NCBI GenBank assembly: GCA_030512335.1
Contig: JAULSU010000006.1
Location: 2,976,001-3,040,000, forward strand
Origin: Immersiella caudata
Lineage: Eukaryota; Ascomycota; Sordariomycetes; Sordariales; Lasiosphaeriaceae
Direction of reading: 5' to 3'
Length of the DNA stretch: 64,000 nucleotides
The notes beneath the pieces were generated by a model that searched no databases, was not told the DNA's origin, and saw only the letters and a list, made by a program, of their open reading frames with translations. Within the stretch, counting starts at the first letter, position 1; each line of letters begins with the position of its first letter. Made by a program: the position numbers and the translations under genes. Positions 21,818-33,473 of this stretch are shown here, piece after piece.

Positions 21818-24090
21818 TCAAGCCCTAAACTTCCCCATTAACTTCCCCAAGTCCTTCACGCCCTCACACTCTAAGCCTCTAAAACCTTTCCCCTGCTGCT
21901 CCCTCTCACCAACCTTGATCACCGCACCGACCAAGTCCTTCTCAATTTCCTCCGACACCACACTGTCGCCCTGATACTTAGGATGTGACTTCACGAATTC
22001 TCTGATCCATTTTGCCGCCGTCCACAACTCTCCACTGGCCCGCTTGCGGATGAGGTCGAGGTACGTGCCAAGCTCGCACCTGGTAACGACATCGACATTT
22101 ACGCTGTCTAGATACGATTCAACGAGCGGGATGAGACCTGGGAAGTCCTCCCCTGAGTCAGACGTAGAGTCGTTGTTGGCGCCCTCGGGACAAGCATAAG
22201 CAGTACCGTTAATGATCTCATTGACCGTCATGAGGCGGTATTCATCCTCAACGGGACCAATAGGTGTTGCGGGGCGAGAAGCGTGTGCGCTGCGCGGCGT
22301 AGAGCTACCGGAACCACCAGCGCTGCTTCGGGAGGGGCGGGAAGTAGGGAAGAGGTTCTTGCGGAACCAAAATTTGCGCTCGAGCACGGCATCCCGGGCA
22401 TGTGCGGTTTCCATGTTCTCGTCGACGCGGAGAATAGGAATGTAGAAATTAAGGTTGTAGGAAAGGATGACGCGGGTAATGAGGACCATGAAGACGGATA
22501 ATGCTGCATTCTCAAAGTCGGTGATCTGAATTTCCATCGGCCGGAACTCGACGCGCCAGCCAATGGAGTTGTCGGCAGGAGGCGGCTTGAAACGCATATG
22601 CTGCCAGTTGGTTGACTGGATATTCTCGAAGTGGTCAGTTTTGGAAAGGTCGAGCTCCTGGAGGTCCTCGTTGAAGATTACGATGGGGTCGCGGATGAAA
22701 AGATGTGCAAAGTGGGTGGCGAGGCGGTCGTCCATCCCGCCGTCGAGGAGCTGTTGCTTGATGTCTTCGTCGATGACAAGGTCGGGGTCAAAGTACTCCG
22801 GTCGTAGCCGTGCGTCGGTAGAGATGTAGGTTGAGTTTGATGCGTACCGCGATTTGGGTATCCTCCAGCGGTCATTCTGGAGGGGCTGAATCTCATCAGT
22901 CCATCTGTCGGGGGGCTTGGGACTGCCACGGGGGCTCACCTTTTCTCCCAACTCTTCAGGCGTCCTGTCATCAACGGCCTTGCTGATCTGATTCCACCTC
23001 ACATCTGTATCGGCAAGAAAACCCTTGTATATCGGAGTAGCCGCCGTGAGCGCGAGCAAAACAGGCCCCAAGGGACTCAGCTGGTCGTACATCTGTCTTC
23101 CCTCGGTAATGTTCTTGGCCTGGAAGGTAATCTGCAGACAGCAGCTTCCCATGCCGAAGGCCATGGCATCCATGTGGATGAAGTTGTCCGGTGCAGCGCC
23201 ATTGCGCACATCGTCGTCCTCCGGCCACTGATGCAAGTCATAATTGACGGTCGGATCCTTCCACGGCCAGGGAGTGTTCTCATCCCTGAAAACGGGGACG
23301 TTCACCTGGACTTTTCGGCCCCGGCGAGAGCGGATGTTTGCCGCAAGCGTAGGAAAGCGAATGTGAGGGTTGGCGATTTCATCTGGCACGAACTGAGACC
23401 GTAGCTTGGGGCCTGAGATAGGATAGGCGGGCTCGGTAAAGACGCCGGGACTGCCAAGTCGGGGGAAGGTGGTCAGGGTGATGGGGTGCTCGTTGGGCAA
23501 CATGTGGTCCTTGGCGATACACCTCCTCAACTTCATATTGGGCTCGACATTGAGCAGCTCCTTGAACTCAATACCCCACGGCTTTCCCGGGGTAGCCTCG
23601 AGCATGAATCTCCCAAACTCTGGGTGGAACACCGGAAGTGGCTCACCATTGCTACCGACTCTCAAGTCAGCCCATGCCTCGATAACAAACAAGAAATCCC
23701 TTACCGATGGATATGCTGCAGCTCGGGAACGCAGCCCCCCTTTGCTAATAGACTTGTGTCGTTCGCCAAGGCGGTAAGGATATCAGCTTGTCTCAGGGAC
23801 AAGAGAACCTTGGGGTCCTGCTCCGAGTACGTCACTACGAGGTACTCGACCTCGTCGCCCCAGAGCATGGCATCTCTCTCCTTGCCCTTGGCCTTATTCC
23901 ATATCTCGAGCAACTGCTTGATGCCCCAGGATCTGACGAGATGTGCCTGCTTCTTGGCCTCTGGCCAATCGAGGGCCGTCCCGAGAGCTCTTCGAGGGGT
24001 TATCAGTAAAGGTTGCAGCGGAAATGACGCCGCAGATCAGGGGAGGGGATTGGGGGGGGGGGGGGGGGGCAATACGCACAGGAGACCCAT
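21818..24090 (-). CDS. GSH1: Glutamate-cysteine ligase (gamma-glutamylcysteine synthetase), four exons
   Basis: Exons in reading order are 24080-24090 (only 11 bases, MGLL), 23705-23989, 22940-23660 and 21818-22885, giving 694 residues, the normal fungal size. The enzyme makes gamma-glutamylcysteine, the rate-limiting step of glutathione synthesis, in the cytosol with ATP. Family marks are LLWGDE-like AMLWGDEVEYLVV, GGCVPELQHIHR, VFHPEFGRFMLEATPGKPWG and RIPKSRYASNSTYIS. The third intron (22886-22939, 54 bases, GTGAGC to TTCAG) has no stop and keeps frame. Removing it restores GEKPLQNDRWRIPKSRY, which fits the family. Intron 1 contains an 18-C run on the coding strand. Confidence 0.95.
24052..24069 (+). 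repeat. 18-base poly-G run (poly-C in GCS intron 1)
   Basis: An uninterrupted run of 18 G on the plus strand lies within the 90-base first intron of the glutamate-cysteine ligase gene, between the donor and the branch region. Runs of this length are mutable and can be miscounted by sequencers. Confidence 0.9.
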
Positions 24091-26023
24091 TGGAGTCGTA
24101 GGTCAGTAGTGGTGGCGCTGACGCTCGTGGTGTATGCAGTACGCGTGAGTTACGCTCCCGTGGCGGGTGGAAACGGCTCAAGAACAAGGAAATATCCCGT
24201 GTCTGAGATGTCTCGTTCAAGTAGCAAAACTTATGTGCTCGTCAGCTTCATTCACGCTGTCCCGATTCACTTTTGTGTGTAACTTTCGCAGCGAGAGAAG
24301 CTGCGAAACTGAAAATGTTGCGTCCGCAGCAGAAAGATTGGACGAAAAATAAAAACACAAGGTAAAAACGTGCAAGACGGATGATGCTATCGCCAGGGCT
24401 GGCCAGTGTTTGAGCACATTCAGCCCATGGCGAATTGGCTCATGGCAGCACATACATACTGGATAAGGATGGGCAGGGCATAACATACAATTGCGTGTAA
24501 GTCGGAGCGTCGTTGCAGCGGGTTGCTTCCCCCACGCTTCCCTGCAGCCTCGTGCAGCCCACGTTGTGCACAGGCGTCGAATCAGAGCTGCCGATCCAAC
24601 GGAGAGGTGTGCCAACCCGAAGGCGTCATCAAGGGCACGCAATCGTTGTTGAAGCTCAGTGGACGGCTGCGTTGCGACTGCCCGTTCGTGCAAAGCCGCT
24701 GACGAGTGGGGAGGGGCACGGCGAGGGGGCTGCCAAAGTCTTGGGAGTTTCTTGGGGAATCTCTCAGGAATAAAAGGCAAAGAGACGATGCAGCGAGGGA
24801 TAAATTTGCCGTTACTAAGCGGGTCTGATTTTAATGGGAGGTAAGGTATTCTCGGATGGCAGGCGAGGCAGTGGACGCAGCTATGTCGGTTGACAGTTTT
24901 TCGCCGTTGCCGCTGCCGCATGCAATGCAGGCCGCATGTGTGTAGTAGATCTGGCAGCCGGATGATGATATAATGGGCTTTGCTTTCTCGGTGTTCTGTT
25001 GCCCGAGCGGCGCCAGGGAGAAAGAAAAAAAAAAACAAGAAAATTACTCCTCTGCCAAAGGGGGGCTCCGACAGCGGGACAGGCCCAAGGCAGGGGACCG
25101 TTGGCGTATCTCGTCTGTATTTTCCGCTGTGGGGAGGCCGCTCCATCTCTTCCCGCACCCTCCAAAGCACTGCCGAGCGGAGCGTCCGACGTTCTTTTCG
25201 TGTATCGGACTCACCCCGAGTTCCGCTCGTCGACCGCGTGGAGGAGCCAATAGCGGCAGGTGTGATTTGTCTCGCGCCCTTCCTCGCGCTTATAAATCCG
25301 CACCCAGCACCCGCCGGACGTGGAAAGCCGCGCAGACTTCCGGAGCATATAAATAGCATTGGAGAAAGGACCCGAGACAGCCCCCAGTGATATGGCCGCT
25401 GGTTTGAGACTGCGACCAACAACGCCTCAATGGAGGAGTTGCTGTTGGGACACAAGACTCATTCTCTCTGACATGTGATGTCACTCGACCCCGCGGACAA
25501 AGGCCGCGTGCCTTGCCCCTCAACGCCAACAAACCCCTCTCCCCACCCCCACAGCAACATCACGACTTCACATAATAGTGAATAAATTTGGATTTGAGAA
25601 TTCTATCTGCTATGCATAGCAGCCCTTCCAAATGAATGAAGTGTTGGATAATTAAAAGGACATAATGGTATCTTCGCTCGTGCATCTTTTCTTCCTTGCC
25701 GCCCCCATGTAGCATGACCGTGTCGTCTTTCTGGTCTTCGTAAGAGTGTATGCCTCTCGTTGCAAAAGAATGACGCCCTAAAACCCAGAATTTTGCCCAG
25801 ACGAACCATGAATCCAAACTCCCGCCCATGCAGACCCTAAAAGATGAAGAAGAAAATGAAAGAAAGTGAAGAGTATAGACAGAACACCTCCCATAATAAT
25901 ACATCTCACAAACATAATCCAAGAAAAGAAAAGTACCTATTAGTGATCGACAGTTCCGTCCCAGGGAGAGAAGAGCTTCGGGGAGGGGCCCTGTCAACCC
26001 AGCCCCAACTGAACGCAAGCAGC
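24091..26023. other. 1.9 kb intergenic region with two TATA boxes on the plus strand
   Basis: No supported gene. A frame of 412 codons without an ATG start covers much of the minus strand but shows no domain and biased composition. TATAAAT at 25291 and TATAAATA at 25348 both read on the plus strand, yet no plus-strand gene follows before the 3' end of the CFEM gene. The GCS promoter should also lie in the left part. Confidence 0.55.
25291..25355 (+). promoter_or_regulatory. Pair of TATA boxes without an obvious downstream gene
   Basis: TATAAAT (25291-25297) and TATAAATA (25348-25355) sit 57 bases apart in a GC-rich context, as in strong fungal promoters. Only very short open frames follow on this strand. 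They may drive a non-coding transcript or be chance. Confidence 0.3.
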
Positions 26024-28763
26024 TCACCGTCTTACGTCCAAAAACAAGTCGTCGCCCTTCCTCGTCGGCGTCATCATCCTGATGCCGGGAGTAATTGGAG
26101 TAATAGGCGGCATCTCCACTCCCTCCTTCTTCCAGCCCTTCTTTTTGTTATTCCTGCGAGCCTCTTGGTCTGCCAATGACAGCGCCGCAGCCTTTTCTGC
26201 GCCGCGGCGTTTCGCAAGCAGCGAAGACGAAGAGTCTGCGGGCGAGCGCGAGAGGGAACGCGATGGTTGGGAAGGGTTGCTGGTTGCTGGTGAGGGACGT
26301 CGCTGCGGCTGTTCTTGGAGGGCTTGTATAGCGGGTGATGGGCGGCGATGTTCCTGGAGAAGCTGTTGCTGCGCAGGAGAAGGACGGCGCTGCTCCTGTT
26401 GGAGTTGTTGTTGTTGTTGTTGTTGTTGTTGCGCTGGAGAAGGTCGCCTGACCTGCTGTCCGTCGGCCGCAAGTTCATAGGGGCCTCTCCTGGGCGAGGG
26501 TGTTCTTCCAGTCCCAACTTGGCGCTGCTGTTGCTGCTGCTGCTGATATCTCTGCCGCTGCTCAATTGTATCCACGCTCACACCCTGCCTAACCTCAGGT
26601 GACCCCGTCCGCTGCATTCCCGGGTTACGATTAGGATATCCGTACTGGTTCGGTGGCGACAACATAGGAGCATTCGCCCTTCTCGCCCCAGCAGCCGTCG
26701 CATTAGACGGAACCTTCAGACCTGGGCCTTGCCTCCCCTGGCCACCAGGCGCTGGGAACATGCTCAGCCCCTGCTGTATATCGTAACCAGGCGGCGATGC
26801 CGCATCCCTCTTCCTGATGCGCGGGTACGTCACAGGTGACTGCCCCGGCGTGAGCGGCGTCCTAGGCGACTCAACAACAGGCGATAGGTCGACCTGCATT
26901 TCGTCCTCGATGAGGGCTTCGTCTTCGTATGGGATGCGGGATCGTGGCGCGCCAGCTGCCGCAGCCGATTCAATACTGGTTGTGGAGTCTGCCGAGCGAC
27001 GCTTTGAGGCCTTCCGCGCAGCCGATTTCCGTCGCGATCCAGAAGAGCGGCCGTTGGTGAGGTCTCTCCCGTCACGGATCATGGCGAAGTAGGTATCGGG
27101 GGCCGGGAGGGGATTTTGCGGGCCAGGCATCATGGATACCGGAGCATTGTAGGTGGAGTAGACGCTGGAAGAGCGGTTCTCCCGGCGGGAAGAAGACGGC
27201 TGCGACTGTTGGTCCTTGAAAGAAATCGGAGATCCGAGCTTTGCCTGCTGGGCCTCTCGAGATGGGACACGCAGAGGCTCGGGGAAGGCGCCCGGGGAGA
27301 ACCACCCTTGAGCCCGTTCGGCCCTGGTTTTGTCGTCTGGGCTGGGAAGTTCCACTTCGGTGGTTGCCACCGGAGGCTCTCTCTCGCGAGGTGCTGGCTT
27401 GCGATCGGATTTGTTGCGCAAAATCCAGTTTCCGCCCTTGTCAGCGAAAAAGTACGTGGTTGCAGACTGAGGGTCCGTCGGAGGAGGCCGCCAGATGTTG
27501 CTGGTGTTGGGCACACTATCGCCTTCTCCATCCTCCGCAAACTCGGTCACAATACTTTCCCGCGGGTTGGGCGCGGCGCGCTGCTGCGGCTTTGAGGCGG
27601 GTGGGATTGCGAGTGTCAAAGCAGGTTTCGGTGGCGCGGTGGTCTCTACCTTCGCCGTGCTTGCCAAAGGCGCCGGTGGGCTCAAAACCACCGTGGGCGT
27701 ACCCCTCTGCGCTGCCCTCATGGCCGCAACATCACTCGCCGCCTGCTGGTTTCGACGAGGCGAAACAGCCAAACCAACGCTCGCTCCCGTAGGTTGCTGC
27801 ATCGGCTGCGTCTGCTGCGGCCTCGGTGGATTGGCCTGCCACTGGTAAGCCCGGTCGGATGGCGAGCTGTGAAGCGGCTTCGATATCTGGATATCGGGCG
27901 GACTGATCGGCTGACTCCTTCTGCCGAAGCTCAACGAATCCCTCATCTTGGTGAACCCGGCCTCAGGATCGCCTCCGAATCGCTTCCTTCGCACGCATCT
28001 CGCCAAAAACACCAGGAGAATCCCAAACACAACAACCGCAAGACACCCCAAAACGATCCCCACAATCTGGGCACTGCTAAGCTGCTGTTGCTGAGCCACA
28101 GCTGGCGTCTCTGGCACCACCGCTGCACTCGTATCGCTCGGTCGAACTGTTGCCTGGGTCGACCCCGCCGAACTGGATATCGACGCCGTCGGGGCCGCGC
28201 TCGTAGGCGTCAACACACTTGTTACATCCTGCGCTGGTGGACTCGCGCTGTTCGTGGGTCTCGGCGTAGGAACGCTCAAGCCCCCTGTTCCTGTCGGAAC
28301 CACCAGTGTTGCCACTATCGTCGAGTGTGTCTTTGGCGCGGCACCAGCAATGCCCACGCACATATTATAGGAGGTCGCTTGAGTTTGCACTGTCTCATGT
28401 TAGTCCTTTCCCCTCCCACGCCTTGCCACGTGAACTGAACTTACGACTCGAATCCTTTGCAGAACACGAACCCCTAGCACCCTCCGCTGCGATGCACGCC
28501 ACTGCCCCCTCACCTATCGTGTGCCCCGTTCTCCCACTCTGTCGACATAGACATGCTAGGCTCGGTGTATCGCCGCATGCTGACGACTCGAAATTGGTTA
28601 ATATGAAAGACTTGAAGCAGGACTGGGCACAAGGCGGTGCAAAGTTGAGGATCTCGTTGGAGATTTTTGGCGCGGCCTGGACTGGTTGGATGAATGTGGA
28701 CGTCCATGCGAGGAGGAGTGTGAGGCACGGGAGCGGCGTTTGTGCCAGTCGACGGAGGGACAT
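26024..28763 (-). CDS. CFEM-domain single-pass membrane protein with long Q/P/S-rich tail
   Basis: Exon 1 is 28445-28763 and exon 2 is 26024-28389, giving 894 residues. The intron runs from GTAAGT to GAGACAG. A signal peptide ends near residue 30 (TSTFIQPVQA). The CFEM domain follows with eight cysteines in the order CAQSC, SAC, ACLC, VAC, GSC, NMC. A Ser/Thr/Pro stalk leads to one membrane segment at about residues 214-236 (IVGIVLGCLAVVVFGILLVFLA), then a stop-transfer RCVRRKR and about 650 residues of low-complexity cytoplasmic tail. The tail carries poly-Q runs and four to five RRPSPA repeats near the C-terminus. CFEM proteins act at the fungal surface, some in heme uptake. A large cytosolic tail suggests a sensor or anchor, which is inference. 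Confidence 0.88.
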
Positions 28764-30611
28764 CTAGTTCTGTTAGACAGCGTTCAAGTTGAGATGATGA
28801 GAATGGGGACCTGCCTCTAGGAGCAGCTCATGGTAGAGAGTCTTGGGATGGGAAGTCTTCAGGCCAGGACGAGGCTGGACTCTCGGGACTGGGAAGGAAC
28901 TCGCCGAGCGAGGGTTGACGAGATGACAAGTCGAGGAACGGGAGGCAGGTAGCAAGGCAGACTCAAGCAAGCGGCCTCCTCAGCGGCTGGCGAGATGTGA
29001 TTTGGGTCGGGTAGGTCGGAGTCGTGTTTATCCCGAGCACTTAGACATTAGGGGGAGATGACCGGCATCTCTCACAGTATGGTTTTCTCACAGAGTCTAA
29101 TGAAACGTATCCGAGATGGCGATGAGACCGAAGAGGAAATCTGATGAAGGGAACACCACCCAGCCGGGTACCAGGATGATGAGATGATAGGGCCTGTATG
29201 TCGACAAAGAAACTTCCCTCGAGTACGATGCTGAGACGATGAGAAACGAGAGGCCGGAAGACGTCCGCCAAGGGCTTGAAACAAGGAAAATGTGACGATG
29301 CAATACAAGACGAGAGGAAACAAAAAAAGATTGGAGATTCGGGAGTGTGTAGGAGGAGGGAAAAGGGGAGAAGACACTGGAAACCCCCAACGAGAAGAAA
29401 GACGAGACGCCAACAACCTCAGAACGAGACTCGAACGGTGCCGAGTAGGTCGGGTCGGGTCGCCCCCAAAGGCGGCCGCCTCCCCGTCCTTTTTGTTGCC
29501 CAAGCCCATATCGTCACTCGATGCCTCGCAACATGTCCCTCCCGTACATAGGTTGCTGCGCTTAGTGATACATGAGCGTTGCGCCCAGCATGTCCCATCG
29601 CCGCCTCCTAATTGGGGGCCGCCGCACGTCATTCTCGCCATACCTTGTACCTCTCTCGATCGGATTGGTTGCCCACCCACAAGCCTAACCTCCGATCTCC
29701 CCCTAAACATATCCCGCCCATGCAGGAACAACCCCAAATAACTGGCTGCGAGCGGCGCATTCCCACGTGTGGGTCCGCGCTTGGAAAGGTGGTTCTCGGC
29801 GCCTAAATCGAGGCGTTTACATTTCGGTAGAACGCCCACCAGAACCAGAGATCCAATCCCAAATAAGGCACATCACGTGGTCTGCACGTTGTCCCCCGCC
29901 CCAATGGCGGCGCTACAAATGGGCATCTCATTACCACCCGAGGGTCGCCGCGCCTCGATGGGTGCAACGTCGACAAGTTTGTCATCTCTGCCTAATGAGA
30001 CTGCGAACTTGGGAGATTCACTTCATTTTGATCGCTTTGCGGAACGGGGCTTTCCATCACCTTTCTACCGGGCCAACAGTCTTTGTTTGCGTCGTCTCGT
30101 CGGTGAGGTCGATTGGCCGGGTCGACTCGGGTCCCATCGGGTCTCCTGGTCCATCCCCGGCGGTAACTCGACCCAACGCAAGCGCCCACGATTTTCGTTT
30201 TCAGCCTGATAAAACATCGATGCACTCCGTGTTGTGATACCACGAGCAGCATAACGGCAACGGGATCCAACGTGCCCGCACTAAGGCAGTCAGACTTCAA
30301 ATTCCCGTTTGCGAGCGGCAACGTAAGGCACGGCAGCGGCACTAGTTAGATGGGCTTCTGTCAGGGGCAAACATGCGACTCCGCGCCGTTTTTGGTATCT
30401 ATCTTGATGGCTCCGTCCTCGAATTACAAGTTACGATGGACCCCAACTCCTCAAAAACACCTCCTTCCCCTGCAGATCTTCTTTTATGTTCCCACGACCA
30501 ACAAGGCCAACCGTTTCTTCCCCAAAAGAATAAATGTCATGGTGTGTGTGGCCATCGTCACATCAGGAACCTGCCTTAAAACTGTCTCTCCCAAGAAATT
30601 TCACCCTAGGA
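28764..30611. other. 1.85 kb intergenic region, no gene seen
   Basis: The region lies upstream of the CFEM gene and downstream of DBP5, both on the minus strand. Open frames up to 255 codons are present but lack domains. It should contain the CFEM promoter and a long leader. No RNA gene or repeat was recognised. Confidence 0.55.
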
Positions 30612-32138
30612 TTAACCGCTAGTCGCGTTGGGAGCGTAGTCTGCTTTCGCCCGAGAAGACTTGATAATCTCCTGGACCTTCTGCTCCGTGTCGTCCCAGT
30701 CGTCAGGGCTCAGCTGGATCAGATCGATGCCGTAGTATTCGGCAATTTGGGAAAGAGCCTCGAAACTCTTGCGGTCGTACACAAAGCTGATACTGACACC
30801 AACGCGTCCGAACCTGCCCGTGCGACCGATACGGTGAAGGTAGGTCTCAGCGTCAGGCTCGCGATCGCCAGGTCCCTTCATTGGGATGTCGTAGTTGATG
30901 ACCATGGACACGCTCGAAACATCGATACCGCGGGCCAGGACATTGGTGGTGATCAGAACCTTGGAGCGCCCAGAGCGGAAATCATCCAAGAGAACGTCAC
31001 GGCTAGCGCCCTCGTAAGCACCGTGGAGAGCAGAGACTTTGTGACCATCAGCCTCCATGCGGCGCTGGATCTCTGTCGCGCTGTCACGAGTCTAGTTCTT
31101 GTTAGAAACGTCTGCAGCACGATGGCTACGGGTGTGACTTACTCTGACGAAGATAACCGAAGAGCCGATGGTCATGAGACCGTACAACTTGCAAAGAATG
31201 TCGTACTTGTCCTTTTGATTGGGGCAGTCCATGTACATCTGGGAAATGCCCTTGACTGTGAGCTCCTGCTGCTTCAGCTTCATCTGATTGGCGTTGGGCG
31301 CATATCGCTCGGCATATTGTAGGACCTTATCCGGAAATGTGGCCGAGAAGAGAAGAATCTGGATAGTCTTTGGGAGCATGCTTTGGCAACGGTCAGACCT
31401 TGATGCCGAACAAAAGGAAGCGCAGTTGATAACTCACTTCTTCACGCGAACACACTGCTCGCCCATGCCTTGCTGGTCCAACATGTTGTCGGCCTCGTCA
31501 ATAACGAGCACCTTCAGCTGCGAAACGTCGAACTGGCGGCGACGCACGAGATCCATCACGGTACCCGGAGTACCCACGACGACACTGCCCTTGACACCTG
31601 TCTCGCGGGAGATCGAGCCCGGAATGGCGGCCTCTACTATGAGGTTCTCGCAAAACTGGCCAACGGTCTGCACCACCATCTGAATCTGTCGGGCAAGCTC
31701 GCGACTGGGAGCTAGGATGAGAGCTTGGGGCTGTGTAGGCTTCGAAAGTTCGACGCGCGAGAGGACGGTAAGAACGAACGCGGCGGTCTTGCCAGTGCCA
31801 GACTGCGACTGCGCAATCATATTGCGAGGCGGGTTGCTGATCATGAGCGGGAGCGCGCGCTCCTGGATCTTGGAGGGCTTCTTGAAATTCATGGCGAGGA
31901 GGCCATCGCTGATTGCCTTTGAAAGGCCGAGCTGGTCGAAAGAGGAGACCGAGTAGAGGGGGCTCTCTTGGTCATTCTGGAGGTCGCTGAGCTTGACCTC
32001 GACCTCGTATTCGTTCTCGACAAGGTTGCTAGGCTCGGCGGTCTCGACTTTGGTCTCTGGGGTGGTGGTGCTATCGCCAGCGGCAGCGGGCGCAGGAGCA
32101 TCCTCCGGCTTCGTGATGCGGCTTGCGAGGTCCGCCAT
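30612..32138 (-). CDS. DBP5: ATP-dependent DEAD-box RNA helicase Dbp5 (three exons)
   Basis: Exons in order are 31438-32138, 31143-31380 and 30612-31091, giving 472 residues. Dbp5/DDX19 remodels mRNPs at the cytoplasmic face of the nuclear pore during mRNA export. Visible motifs are the Q motif ([13 protein letters not shown]), Walker [23 protein letters not shown] in [14 protein letters not shown] in [20 protein letters not shown] and [13 protein letters not shown]. The N-terminal [22 protein letters not shown] is characteristic of Dbp5. The splice joining VRVK|NMLPKTIQ uses GTGAGT. An upstream in-frame ATG exists (MEWEYTQ), but [15 protein letters not shown] is the usual fungal start. Confidence 0.95.
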
Positions 32139-33473
32139 GGCGAAGTTGGTGAAGTGGTGACTGTGCGGGTTGCGGGTTAGCTGCGTGTATTCCCACTCCA
32201 TGATGCCGTGGGCCAATAAAACGACTGAAGGTGTAAAATAAGAAGATTACAATGTTGAATGTAAAGCGCAACGTCTTGGCTGCTCGCAGTTCGCGGAAGG
32301 TGCGCCAGAAGCTCCTGTTGAAGTTGAGGACAGCGCGCCCGGGTGGTGCCTACCTTTGATGGGCTCTCACAGGGAAACCTGTGCAATTTTCAAGCGCTGA
32401 GAAGAAGGAGCCGCCGGAAGTCTGCGGATTCTTAGATGATGTTGCAAGCAAAAAAAAACGTCCACAAACACGATCAAAAACGAAGAAGCAAAGCAAAGCG
32501 CATCACTTTGAGGAAGGTGGGGCTGGCTTGGAGCGAAGTTCACATTTACTCTTATTGTTTGGCGGGGTTATCATCCGGCAGTTTACGCCTCATAAATCGG
32601 GCAGCAATCTTCCCATTGAAACCTCGAACCAGGGTCTTGGCAGTCGAGACCAGCGCAACTTTTGTTGAACTCTTTGTCTGTTTAGCTTTGGGCTTACATG
32701 CCAAGGAAGCTCGCCAGGAACACCGCATTAAGGCTTGTCCTTCAATAAACTTGCTTTCAACAGAGGCTGGTGTTGGGGCTTCACAAAGGCCAATGTCCCT
32801 GCCGCTGGCAGTCGTGGAGACGTCCATCAACACATCCACATGAGGCGACGATAGATGGAGCCATGTCCCTGTTGCGTAGGTTGTATTCCACCACCAAAGA
32901 GAGTTTTGAGGCGCAGGACGGAGACGGTGCCATCAGTTAAAACTGCGCTAGGGAGTGGTGGGGCTGCGGCATTCTGAATATCATCAACACCTTTGATGGC
33001 CCGCCTTGCTCACGTACACAGAGTGGAGGTGCACGGGAAGGTTAGGGCCGAGCGGATTGTGCGAGCAATGTACATAATCTGCACGGTCGCATAGAGCACA
33101 GCACAGAACAGCCAGAGCACAAAGAAATCATGGGAGTGAGACAATCATCTCTATTCCATTGACAACACACCTCTGTGCATGTCTCTCTGGCATCTCATTC
33201 CTAAAGTACCGTCATCGCCTTGCCGACTCCGATAAACCGCCCAGCTGCATCGTCTCGCCGAGGCTGGCACCAAAATCCTTCCCAGGTATCCAATAACGAA
33301 AACAAAACAAATCCGTGGGGGAGCCTCCCCAGCGCCGGGGCAGCCTTATCTGCCCTAATCCAGCTCAAATGTAGGTAACAAGAAGGGTAGCAACATGAAG
33401 AGAAAGGTAGGTGACACAGAACATCTCAGATCATCGTGGTACAAGTCAATAAAAGGCGTCAAATATGGCCACT
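32139..33473. other. Intergenic region, no gene seen
   Basis: The stretch is upstream of DBP5 and downstream of the Opy2-like gene, both on the minus strand. Short open frames show no domains. It should hold the DBP5 promoter. No other structure was recognised. Confidence 0.6.

Noticed and set aside
24217..25455. A 412-codon open frame on the minus strand
   Set aside because: It has no ATG start, no recognisable domain, a composition typical of translated non-coding GC-rich DNA, and covers the GCS promoter region.
29072..29839. A 255-codon minus-strand frame upstream of the CFEM gene
   Set aside because: No domain, mixed composition and no splice-supported extension. It probably spans promoter and leader sequence.
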